A stretch of DNA of 64,000 nt. Source: Trematomus loennbergii (Eukaryota > Chordata > Actinopteri > Perciformes > Nototheniidae). This document shows, in pieces, positions 1 to 10,129 of the stretch (position 1 is the first letter of the stretch; each line of letters opens with the position of its first letter). The notes under the pieces were generated by a model. That model did no database searches, was not told where the DNA came from, and saw nothing but the letters and a program-made list of their open reading frames with translations. Both the position numbers and the translations under genes were made by a program. The stretch spans positions 324,878-388,877 of the forward strand of contig JAAOOA010000373.1 of assembly GCA_012861695.1 (NCBI GenBank), given 5' to 3'.

Positions 1-1573
1 AGCAATGTAACACTGTCTATGACACTTACTGTATAACACTGATTTGAAAAACATACAGAAAAATCTAATTCACTGCCCTTAATAAAGTATTTAAATATAC
101 ATTTCAGGTGTGCTGTTTTGTTTACAGGCCTCTGCTCTTAACATCTCATAACATCAGAATTTTCATTTTCCTATTGGATGTTTTTCTTGACCCTCGGAGA
201 AAGAGGAGATGCTGAGTTGTGTTTTTCAGGCATGTCCTTTCCTAACAAATATTACAGGAAACATAAAACATATTATTGCAGAACAAGTGTGTTATTTATG
301 AAAGAGGTGTGTTATTATTATTTTGTAATTGTAATGTTTTTTATTATTCCAACAGTGAGCTACAAAGACAATCAGATTATGAATGAACAGTATGAAATTC
401 ATCAACATTGAAATGTATTTTATTATCAAAATAATATTTAACTATTATTAAAACGTAGTGCAACTGTAGAAGCTTGCTCTGTTGTCTCACTGAAAGAATC
501 ACTTTTACCACGTTTACAGACAATATTGAGAGATAAATAGCAGTTGTCACTATGCGTTAAATATCTTTGCCTTCAATACATTAAATTAGAAAGCTGACAG
601 TAATATTGCTTGTTAACATCTAAATGTAACCCTTTGCATGGAAAAAACCCTCAACTTCACTGATGTGTAGGTGATCTAGTATTTAGTATTGTTTAATGGA
701 ATGTATATCAGTGTATTAAAGTCAATACTTCATTTATTTAAACCAATATCTTTCTTGATTCTTTGTACAGTATGAAAAAAGAGTATTTGTTCCTGTGCTG
801 AAGTTCACTGCTGTGAGGAGTCCAGTGCTGTCTCTCACTCTCTGGTCCAGCCTGTCTGCATCACCTGGACACTTTAAACAAACAGATATATATGTAAAGT
901 ACCATGTGTACAAACAATATAACTTATTCTCTTCTGTTGAACATGTTGGATTGTGTATTGTCCGAGTCAGGGTCCGTTTTATTTTACTGTAACTTTGGAA
1001 TCATCTTGAAATATGACATTAATAATTGTAACATACACACATCTTATTGTGAGGTTGATTTCACATACACTACTTCGATGTTAGCTTGTCTACATACTTG
1101 AGCATAGCCAATTTAAATTAACCTTAGCGATGCATACAGTTCCTACCTACATAATAAAATATCTCTCTAAGTTACAAGGATGACCTTATTTTATCAACCT
1201 CAACCCGAAGCTGTTTTTTCTACAGTATTATCCCACTTAACGCTTAACACTTGTCTATTTACTTTTAACCTTTATATATACAGTCTATGGTTTTAACTTG
1301 GAGGCTACGATTAGCATCGTTAGCACCGATGTAGCTACCACTCGCTTACACGCTAACCCAAGCCTTAACAATCGTTATGTAGCTGATTGAAATCATAAAC
1401 ACATGAATAAAGTACTCGAATTTCACTTACCGCAAAACCGCATTCATGCACCGTCTGTTTTAACCGCAGAGCGAGTCACAATAGTCCGATATATAAGCAT
1501 GAAGAACAAACAAACACGGCCGGGGTCAAGTTGTGTTACCTGGATGAACTGAGCAGGCAGAGTCCCTGTAGCT
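1..1573. other. AT-rich non-coding DNA, possible host first exon on the minus strand
   Basis: No coding region is supported here. Around 1430-1560 the composition becomes GC-richer, and the minus strand shows two splice-donor-like sites: GGTAAGTGAA near 1437-1428 and CAGGTAACAC near 1543-1534. This would fit alternative first exons of a host gene transcribed to the left. The idea is weak: no open frame or acceptor could be tied to it. Confidence 0.25.
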
Positions 1574-2987
1574 CAGTGGCGAGCCGTCAGGGCCCTCTAT
1601 TATAAGATATTCTAAAAATAATATTTAAAAACATTTAAAAATATATTTTTTCTTTTAAATAATATTTTTTTAATATTATTTTTGTTATATTTTTCATTAG
1701 TTTTACCAAAAAAAAACTTGATTTAATTGTATTTAAAATAACATTTCCAATAAATAAATCCTTCGAATCTGCCTGTTCAGTCTCTGTTGAATGTGAAGGG
1801 TTACATGAAAGAAGCTCGTCTGGCCCTCTCTGCGATTCACAGAGGGCCCGCTATAGTACAATATGGTCTAGCTGCGGCCGCAGCAAGTACACGACACTAC
1901 ACGACACACCCACCTGACACGACACTACGGTGGCAGAGAGACATTAGTGATCTCCAGTGTGCTGGGCAGTGTGGCGGCGGAGGGAGCTGAGGGCACCACG
2001 GAGGAGAGGCGAGCGATGACAGCAGCATCACCGTGGTGCAGCTCCCCGCACAGACTGAGGGGACTTGTTACACGGAGCCCATCACTGGGGAAGCCTGCGG
2101 CGGGAGAAGGCGGTCTGCTCGGAATGCCTTGGCTCTGGGGTCCCTCCTTAAACAAAGTCTCATCATACTTAATCCTAGACAGTAGCACATGGTATATATT
2201 GTACGACTTAATCTTAAACAAGAACAGGATCTTGAGCCATGATGCCTGTTTTTAAAGTACAGAAACATTCAGAATGCATGACGATTCCTTCAAAGGTTTT
2301 GTAATAGACCCCTAATACTTTTAATTTATAAAGTAATAATAATACATGTGAATGATTGAGCTCATTAGTGGCCTGACTGGCCCTCCTAATTTGGTCCTTA
2401 ATGACCCCATGATGTGATTATGTATATCTTAAAACAACTATATTTAGATGTTCACAAATATCTACATTTATGTATAAATACATGTGTAGCAGTTAGACAA
2501 ACATAATTAATAGATTATCTCATTAATACCTATTTTATATATTAAAAAAGTTTACTAAACCACCGTTTGTTGACAAAATTATTTTGGTTGAAAGTTATAC
2601 TGTTGTTGTTTTATTATCGCAGACTTTATGACAGTTCCGCCCGCTGTGAAACTTTTCTTGTTTCCATAGCAACAACAACTTCCTGTCAACAGCGTGAACT
2701 CGCGTTCAAAATAAAGCATGCCAAATTACACTTAAGACATACAACTGCAACGAAAGTAACAAACACAATGCAATATCATTTTCAATGTCAAAGAACACAA
2801 ATTGGGTTCAACAGGTGTTGTTTTGTGTGGTAGAGGGTCGCTGTCATTGATGCGTTTTGCACCCTGGGCCGTTGTTTTGATATTCCGCTGAAGTATACGC
2901 TGTGACGTAATAACTCTTTTTTTTTTTTTTTCGAGGAAATTGGTGGGGGTCAGAGGGCCTAGGTATAAAGCTCACGGCTCGCCACTG
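1574..2987. mobile_element. Terminal-inverted-repeat DNA element, non-autonomous
   Basis: The left end begins CAGTGGCGAGCCGT at 1574. The right end, read on the minus strand from 2987, begins with the same 14 bases. A second shared block (AGGCCCTC/GGGCCCTC) follows a few bases further in. The interior is AT-rich and codes for nothing recognisable; short open frames at 1787-2270 overlap on both strands and look like chance. The CAGTGGCG start resembles hAT ends, but I could not find a matching 8-bp target duplication, so the superfamily is left open. Confidence 0.6.
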
Positions 2988-5150
2988 CTAGCTTCATGGA
3001 GACGGAGCAGCTAGCAGAGAGACAAGAAGCTAACAGCAGCAGTCACTTGACAGAGCTGTCACTCAATGTGACCACGCCCTAATTTATGCAAAACTTTAAG
3101 ACCTAATATAAATAAAAGGGTCATGTTAGAAAACAATTCACTCACAGATTCATAATCATGAAGGTGGAATCTAACTATATCTATAATAATATTTATTGCA
3201 TCCAGGGCTAGAAACATGTTTTTTCTGCTGTAAAATTGGGCATTTTAACATGGGGGTCCATGGAAATTGCTCCTTTCTGCAGTCATCGCCTATCGGCCAA
3301 TATATGAACTGCAGTTTGTGGCACTTCCGTATTGGCGTCCCGGCTCTTCCCCAGAGTTTGCCGCTTGGCTTCACCCCAAATAGCTCCTGTGAGGATTGTC
3401 CACAGTATTGAGTGTATGTAAGTCGCTTTAAGGTAAAAGCAAATAACAAGTGACATGTAGAGGTCAGTGGCGCTCAGACTCTACAGGGGTCATTTTGTGA
3501 TCATGGAGCATCACCCTGTACAGCATCAGGACAATATCTCTATGGAGTCAGACACTGAAAGTGTGCTGGAGGCTGATGCGTTGACTGGGACAGATGAAAA
3601 GATGAGGCTGATGAGACTGAAGAATCTGCGAGGAACGAACTAGGGGCAGAGAAATAATCATATTGTAACCCTTTAATTGCCAGACCAAGAAGAAATCTAT
3701 GGACAAATTATAACCACAAACCATTTTTATTTTTTTTACTGACACACAGTTTTGTTTTTATGAGCCTCTACCAACTGGTCGAGCTGGTCAACAATCATCA
3801 TATAGTACAGTATTTGTATGCATCAAACTCAAAAACACAAACACATTTTTTCTTTTATGGAAGATGAGCAATATATACAACCAGATATATTCATAAAAAA
3901 TAATAAATTATAATTGTAAAACAAAAAAGAAATGGAAAAAAGTAATGGAAAGTGTTTTTCATTATAAAAGATTTGGCCTAACAACAAACAACTGGCCTAA
4001 CAGCAAATGTCTATATCCTGTGTTGGCCTAACTTGCTCATGTGTGTGCAACTTTGGGCTGAATGCCATGCATGTAAGGTGCTATATAAATTATTATCGCT
4101 CTTTCACTCTGAGACTCATAAGGCAGTACTAGATTTAGTAATATTACCATGAATCCATTTATTTACCATATTTTATTGGAAAACATCTCTGAAACTCTGA
4201 AAAAGTCATATTGCTAGTTTACAATATGAATATGAGCATATTTTCAAAAAAATAATTACACCCTTGTTACAAAATGTTTTGTGCATCAAGTTATATAATT
4301 CTGTTCAGTAAGTGCTCTGACACTAAGATATGTCAAAAATGATATGGTTACCTTACAAAAGTTGACCAAAAAGAGTGATTTCTTCAGGAGTGATTTTTAG
4401 CATGCCAACTTTCTCAGTGGAAGCTAGCTGAAGGGCTTTCTGTTCAAACCACAGTGACATCTAGAGGTTGTTTTGTGCATAACATGTCAACCAAACGATA
4501 GAGCTGGCTGAATCAGATGGAGTTACACTTTTTATTTATTTTTCAACAAGATATCAAAACACAAGATGTGCTCTACCAATGGTGGCGCTGGCTGCTAAAG
4601 GTTAAGACAGCATCATCATAAGAGGCCAACAAGAGTGACAGGGTGTGTCACTTTGCTGAAGGATAGACCAGATGCAGGATATTCTCTGAAGATTTCCCAA
4701 GGGGTAAAAGCTGCTGCTGGAGTACTGACTGGAAGTAGTGCTGATATCATGTCTACCATATCCTCTTAAAATACTCTGTCCAACAATATAAGTCGAATGA
4801 CACATTTGTATTTAAGATGCATTCTTGTACTAAGGAGGGGAATTTGAAAAAGAATACCTGAAAAAGTACTTGTTGGTGTAGTTAAATTAGTATACTGAGT
4901 CAAACAGTATCACTCTCATTAAGAATTGATGGCAGAACATAATTGTATCTCTCATCAAAGATGGCAGAAAACATGCATTATTGTACTCAAGAGGGGAGTT
5001 TGACAGAGTACACAGTAAAAGTACTCTGAATAGTATTCATCAATCCTCAACCTCCAAGCTATTTTAATATAGATTTGAAGAAAAAAACCTTGATGCTGAC
5101 TTGACCACGCAAACGGGAAATACGGCCGCATCAATTCAGCAGTGTCAGTA
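2988..5150. other. Non-coding DNA with old SINE/LINE-tail fragments
   Basis: No gene is supported apart from the doubtful small frame at 3503-3643. Near 3415-3455 there is a GTAAGTCGCTTT..AAAAGC string, typical of degenerate fish SINE/L2 tails. Near 4075-4095 there is another tail-like string (AAGGTGCTATATAAAT). The stretch 4600-5040 resembles 14565-15010 in scattered blocks (for example the AGTACACAGTAAAAGTA string), which suggests an old dispersed repeat. Confidence 0.4.
3503..3643 (+). CDS. Possible 46-residue acidic small ORF or exon, unrecognised
   Basis: An ATG at 3503 opens a 46-codon frame ending in TAG at 3641-3643. The product is acidic in its first half (QDNISMESDTESVLEAD) and Lys/Arg/Leu-rich at its end. 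The composition looks more protein-like than the surrounding DNA. I do not recognise it and there is no neighbouring partner. It could be a fragment of a transposon exon or chance. Confidence 0.15.
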   Translation: MEHHPVQHQDNISMESDTESVLEADALTGTDEKMRLMRLKNLRGTN

Positions 5151-5204
5151 ACATCAAGCAGAGAGATACTCTACTTTATAAGATAGGGATTCATGGCTGA
5201 CAGT

Positions 5205-5295
5205 GCAAGACAGACAGCCAGATAGACAGATCGCGAGACAGACAGACAGACCAACAGACCGACAGACACGCACACACATACGCACCCACACACGG
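5205..5295. repeat. GACA/CACA compound microsatellite
   Basis: Short degenerate repeats of GACA and AGACAG run into CACACA units. Open frames across it on the minus strand are caused by the low-complexity repeat. Confidence 0.8.
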
Positions 5296-5360
5296 ACAGA
5301 CTGTCTTCTGTATGTTTTGCATGTAGCCATATATTCAATGTATATTCGTGCAAACACACA

Positions 5361-5655
5361 CTGCACTGTCTAGGCAAAGAGTATGGACCTTTATTTTGAA
5401 GAGTACAGCGCAAGCATAGGGCAAACTAGCCAATCAGAAGCAAGGAGGCACTGGAGTCCCACCCACCTATGAAACGAAACATTGAGTGGTATACTTGTTT
5501 TAACAGTGAGAACAGAAAAACGAAAAAACGAGCTGAATTTCCGTTTTTTGGTTTTGGGGCAAAATTGAAAAACAAAAAAACCACCCGTTTCTGTTTTTTA
5601 TTAGTTTCAATTAGAACTAAAAAACAAACGGTTAAAACGTACCTTGGTCTAAAAA
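5361..5655. repeat. Dispersed repeat, copy 1 (paired with 15020-15262)
   Basis: The block starting TTTATTTTGAAGAGTACA and running through the AAACGGTTAAAACGTACCTT string near 5628-5645 is repeated with few changes about 9.65 kb downstream in the same orientation. Copy 1 keeps an extra segment (about 5535-5580) that copy 2 lacks. No termini or target duplication were resolved, so the family is unknown. Confidence 0.7.
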
Positions 5656-5672
5656 GTACTGTATTTTTGTTT

Positions 5673-6614
5673 ACGGTAATCAGAGATGGGGTCGTTACTA
5701 AAAAAAAGTAATATATTACATATTACATATTACTTTAAAAAAAAGTAATATATTACACTACTTTGTTACTCTCTACATAAAGTAACTTGTTACTTTACTC
5801 GTTACTTTACTCGCAGGGCCGGCCCGCCCCTCCCTACAGGCAGATCACGCAGACTGCTAAAGTTTCAAATGTTCTCTTTAGTTCAGTTTCCATTGTCGCA
5901 TAAGACTGATCCAGATAGCTCTGACTATGGCTGTCCTCTGTCTCCTGCTATCTGTATTTTGCGCAGTATATCTCTGAACGATGCGATGGTGATTCCACTG
6001 TGCAAATGGGCAACATTACCTCTACTATGAAGGATGCTACAAGCCTGTCCATCTCTGCTTTGGTTACCGGTCCTCCAAATTCTTGCGGCGGCGCACTCAC
6101 AACATCCTCACTCTGGGTTCGGGGGTCCTTAGCTATTAGCTTCACCTTAGCATGTGTTCTTTGCAGGTGTTTGTTGAGGTTTGACGTGGTGTTTACAGCA
6201 GTGGATAACAGCTTCTGGCCTGGACACAGTTTGCACCTCACCGTCACATTCCTGTCTATTCTTCGGACGAACTCAAAATAATGGGCATACCTCCACCCCT
6301 CGGAAGTTATCGCTGACTCTGCCATGTTTATGCAGCACTGCACGTGGAGATGTGGACGTGCAAGTCGCGCAGATTACGTACATATAAACCTGCGGCGGAA
6401 ACCCCTCTTGTCTGTCAGTGTGATTATGACTGATTTTATAAAAGTAACGAAGTAACGCGTGTCGGGGCAATGTTAGTAACTGTAGTGTGATTACTGAATT
6501 ATAAAAGTAACGCGTTACACTACTCCGTTACCGACAAAAGTAATATTATTACAGTAACGCGTTACATTGTAACGCGTTACATTGTAACGCGTTACACCCA
6601 ACTCTGACGGTAAT
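5673..6614. mobile_element. hAT DNA transposon, internally deleted (element 5681-6606 plus target duplication)
   Basis: The 8-bp duplication ACGGTAAT lies at 5673-5680 and exactly again at 6607-6614. Between them is a 926-bp element starting CAGAGATGGG and ending in the complement of CAGAGTTGGG. Both ends carry dense GTTACT/AGTAAC and GTAACGCGTTAC motifs; at the right end the palindrome occurs three times within 45 bp. The 8-bp duplication and CAGAG-type ends fit the hAT superfamily. The element encodes only the N-terminal BED-finger part of a transposase, so it cannot be autonomous. Confidence 0.92.
5948..6343 (-). pseudogene. hAT transposase N-terminal fragment with BED zinc finger
   Basis: This minus-strand frame of 131 codons probably starts at the second methionine (MAESAITSEG, residue 8). 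Residues about 35-65 carry a BED-type finger: CKLC followed after about 20 residues by HLQRTH. It is followed by an acidic linker and a TVESPS motif that in hAT transposases lies just after the DNA-binding domain. In family members this domain binds the transposon ends. The catalytic RNase-H-like core and the dimerisation domain are missing, so this is a truncated remnant inside the 926-bp element. Confidence 0.75.
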
Positions 6615-7370
6615 AGAGTTTCAACTGTAAAATAGAAACTTTAATGCTATAATTTTAAGTTACAGTATCAGTATTGTAACTGTAAAACAATTTATTATTT
6701 ATACTTCATGTCATGCTGGTAATTTACAGATTACCAGAAATTCTTGACACAATTTTAAAGCTCACCAATAACTGCAGGGAGACAGCAAACAATACATTTT
6801 AACAATGTATTCTTAATTGTTGAACGGTATCAAGACCATGTAGTTTCTTGTGCTAAATGATAAATATTTTCATCCATTATTTATTCATAAATGCAAACTG
6901 GTCAAGACCACTGACGGAAGTAGTTTTTAAAAGTAGTGGTTCTGTCTTTTACATGTAGGATTCAACCCCCCTTGTATTGATTTGTTTTAAAATGAACAGA
7001 CACTTGAGTCATTCATTCGTAGTGATATAATAATTGTGGGATTTCTATTGCATCCACTTCATCTGCAACGAAGAAAGCCAACGCAATTTCCGCCATTGCA
7101 AACCGAGTCAAGCCGACTCCGAGCTGTCCGACTTCAGGCGAGCTTTTTGAGACCTCCCCAGCTGCAATCGGCTATTCTCGTCTACTTTCGAGGCGAGCCG
7201 CAGACAAGCCTATTTTTTTCTGTTGACCGTTTTTGTCACTGTAGTTTGTCGTTAGTTTTTGTTTATTAAATATTGTCAGACTATATTACTTCGGTGTGGA
7301 CTTTCTCCTATCATGCTATATTTAAATGATATATTGTAGGGCCATACCTATATAAGGTATATTTATACGT
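6615..7370. other. Non-coding DNA, nothing recognised
   Basis: AT-rich, with a short GC-richer stretch at 7040-7250 carrying a 77-codon open frame on the plus strand. It resembles no family I know and is most likely chance. Confidence 0.4.
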
Positions 7371-7545
7371 ACTGTAACCCAGTTTCTATGAGTATAGGCG
7401 CAGCCCTCTAAGGCTATCGCTATTGGGTAATCCCACTGCACGTGTGCAGCACTGACAGACTTAATCCACGCCCACCTATGACGTGGGCCCCACCTACGGC
7501 CTCACTTCCGTATAAATAGGAAGTAGGCTCGACAATCTGCTCCCA
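7371..7545. repeat. DIRS inverted terminal repeat, 3' (left) copy
   Basis: From the CCCTCTAAGGCTATCGCTAT block to the TATAAATAGGAAGTAGG block this matches the reverse complement of 12765-12930 almost base for base. The outermost bases differ between the two ends (left GAGTATAGGCGCAG, right on the minus strand CGTATAAGGCTTCG). The TATAAATAGG string may contribute to promoter activity. Confidence 0.92.
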
Positions 7546-7587
7546 CGCAAACAGCTTTTCTTCTGCTATTCGCGGAGCCAGTGGGGC

Positions 7588-7692
7588 CCGAACCTTAGAG
7601 GGCTGCGCCTATACTCATAGAAGCTGGGTTACAATACGTAACCCCAGTTCTATTTCGTATAAGGCTTCGCCCTCTAAGGCTATCGCTATTGG
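7588..7692. other. DIRS internal complementary region (circle-junction template)
   Basis: Read left to right this block contains the reverse complement of the left outer end (CTGCGCCTATACTCATAGAA), then GGGTTACAATACGTAACCCC, then the minus-strand sequence of the right outer end (TTCTATTTCGTATAAGGCTT). It thus joins both ends head to tail. In DIRS1 the internal complementary region is thought to template completion of the termini and formation of the circular intermediate. Finding it just inside the 3' terminal repeat is diagnostic for the group. Confidence 0.88.
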
Positions 7693-7997
7693 GTTAAGGG
7701 CGAAGCAGGATGTAGTCCACGCCCCACTGGTCCGTCCGTTACCAGGAGCACAAAAACACACCTACTCAATTTAATAACCCATGTCCATTGCGCCATGCGT
7801 AATGGAGCATCACAGTCCCTGGAAATGTAGCATTTAAAATGAATATTCTCCATGAGGGAATGAAGGTGAATACCTGTCGTTATAAAAAGTAGAGACCAAA
7901 GTCCCACTTGTTACAACGAAAAAAGAGAGGAAACAGGGCAGCTCTCTGAGTGCCGACAGGCAGGAGAGAGGGCACACAGTTGTGTCCCCGACATTAC

Positions 7998-8880
7998 TCA
8001 CTCTGACAGGACATTCAGTACTGAGTGTGTCAGAGAGGAATGGGAGACATCCCTCAAATAAAAACGAATAAAAGAACAGGGGGAAGACCAAGATGCAGTG
8101 CAAATGTCTTCCACTGTCGTCCTCCGTGCAACGCCGTAGAGGTTGATACAATTCCTCTGGTGCCGTGCGCTTGATGTTCTCCGGGGATCCGCCCCAGAGG
8201 AGACATACGCCTGTGACACAGCCTCACACAGCCAGTGTGACAGGCGTTGTGCAGACAGAGGCTGCCCCATTGAGCGCTCTCTGTAATGCACAAACAGACG
8301 CTGGAAACTGCGCAACACAGCCGGCATGCCGTATAGCATGACAGCGCGCGCACGGGACGGAGGAGATGAGATGTGGCTTCCTCCTCTGATGTGTGAGGAG
8401 GAGGAAAAAAACCCTCCAAAGTTATCACTCTTGATCTAAAAAAGAGACCTGTGATAATTTTTGGCATAAAAACCAGGCTAGGGCGCAAAACAGCTAAGCT
8501 GCCATCTCCTTGGATCTGGAGACATGACGGAGCCACAGAGAGAGCAGACAAATCACTCACCCTTTTAGCTGATGTCAGAGCCAAGAGCAGAGCTACTTTG
8601 GCTGACAAGAACTTTTAGGGGGACCTGATCTAAAGGTTCAAATGGAGCTTTTCTCAGTGCGCGTAACACTAAAGCCAAATCCCATTGAGGCGCCAAAGCG
8701 CGTGACACAGGTCTGAGTCTCTGTACTCCCCGTAGAAAACGTTTTGTCAGAGGGTGACTAAACACCGTGCTGACACCAAACCTACGTGGCAAGATGAAAT
8801 GGCAGCAGCATATGTTTTGACCGTGCTATAAGCCAGTTCCTGTCCAGCAACAGCTGGAGGAACGACAGCACGTGAGGCAG
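7998..8880 (-). pseudogene. DIRS tyrosine recombinase, frameshifted
   Basis: Fragments in several minus-strand frames cover a tyrosine recombinase. The N-terminal helical part includes the LAYSTVKTYAAAIS string near 8800-8850. The box-I arginine lies in SAKRVSDL near 8563. The H-x-x-R motif is in AHGTRG near 8170, and the presumed nucleophilic tyrosine is in FIRFY near 8066, in a different frame from AHGTRG. In DIRS elements this enzyme inserts the circular DNA intermediate. At least two frameshifts separate the conserved boxes, so the protein is not made intact. Confidence 0.82.
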
Positions 8881-8916
8881 GGTGACCGTAACGGGGTCCA
8901 GGCTTTTCCCTACATG

Positions 8917-9414
8917 TCAAACGGAACGCTGTCCATTTGGCTGTGTAGGATGCTCTGGTGTGTGAAGCAGCTGCGCTGATCGTACACCTCCCTGGCGATT
9001 TATGTAGGCCGCTGCTTTGTTGTCTGTTCGAATCAACACATGTTGATTGTACCGCAACGGGGCGAAAAAATGCTGGATTACTCTCCATACGGAGAGTAAT
9101 TCCAGCACGTTTATATGGAGAGACATGTGAACCGGCCACTGTCCCCCCCCTGCCTGCGACATGCACGTTCCTCAGCCTGCGAGAGATGCGTCTGTGAACA
9201 CTGCGGTGTGTGACGTCACTCTGCTCAGGGGCACCCCCACTGACAAGACGTGGAGATTTTTCCAATAGGTTAAAACCAAACCCACGGAAGGAGGAATGTA
9301 CACCATGCGTCTCCTCTGACGCACAGGGTCGATGCGCAGGCGAATAAACCACCTCTGGAGTCTCCTCAAGTGAAGGAGACCCAGGGCGATCACCACGTGA
9401 CCAGCTGACATCAT
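8917..9414 (-). pseudogene. DIRS RNase H region, frameshifted
   Basis: A frame at 9414-9172 ends with FTDASLAG, the first catalytic aspartate region of RNase H. The next frame at 9162-8917 carries INVLELLSVWRVIQHF and IRTDNKAAAYINRQGG, which match the Glu-containing helix and the second Asp-containing strand (TDN). The enzyme degrades the RNA strand of the RNA-DNA hybrid. The two halves are out of frame with each other. Confidence 0.8.
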
Positions 9415-9479
9415 GTCTAAAACTGCATCACGGAGAGGGCTGTCACCGCCCCGCGGGGTGTGACGCGCCGGAGGAGAGC

Positions 9480-9996
9480 TGTCACTTTCTCCCTCTCCGC
9501 TGTGAGAGTCGCGCTCTCATGCGGGCTGAGTTCAATTCCACTCCCAGTTCGATGATAACCTGGGAGGGAAGAGGACAGCTCTTCTTCCATTTGATAATGA
9601 AACCCAGGCTTGACAGATGAGATACGAGCTGTATCGTCTGTGTAAAGCCGCTTCCTCCCTGGAGCAAGCCAGCCACAGCCGGTCGTCCAGGTAAAATAAC
9701 ACTCTTATCCCTCCGGATGATGGTTACGTGGAGGTAAGCATCCTTCAGGATTATGGCTGTGAACCAGTCTCCCTGGTGAACACACTCCAGCACCTGTTTG
9801 ATCGTCAGCATGGGAAAAGGCCATTCCCTTGTTGGACACTGACAGATCGAGGATGGGTCTCATTCCCCCCGCCCCGTCTCCTTCGGGACCAGAAAATAGC
9901 GGGAGTAAAAACCCCTGATTTTCTTCCCCTTGAGGAACCCTGGAAAAAGGCTTTCTTTAACAGAGTTCCTGCCGCTCTGCACGGAGCACGAGACAC
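9480..9996 (-). pseudogene. DIRS reverse transcriptase, partial and frameshifted
   Basis: The 9996-9805 frame has the fingers region (GVFTPAIF followed by a DGG/PRSVSV block). The 9811-9482 frame has LECVHQGDWFTAIILKDAYL, where the usual first catalytic aspartate (D before LKDAY) is replaced by isoleucine, and later LGFIIKWKKS and ELGVELNSARM, which are thumb-side motifs. The palm region with the YxDD-type box is missing or unreadable. Strongly DIRS-like, but inactive. Confidence 0.82.
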
Positions 9997-10129
9997 TGTT
10001 CCTGGGATGACAGGGTTCCCTGTATCCCGTAGAACTGCGGGGGGGAGAGGCGAACTGCAGAGACTACCCTCTGCCCATCCGCCTGCTCATCCATCTGTCC
10101 ATCAGACACACACGCCGCCACCCTGAGTA

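Noticed and set aside
1574..2987. hAT assignment with 8-bp target duplication
   Set aside because: Flanks CTGTAGCT and CTAGCTTC share only part of their bases in shifted register, so no duplication is claimed.
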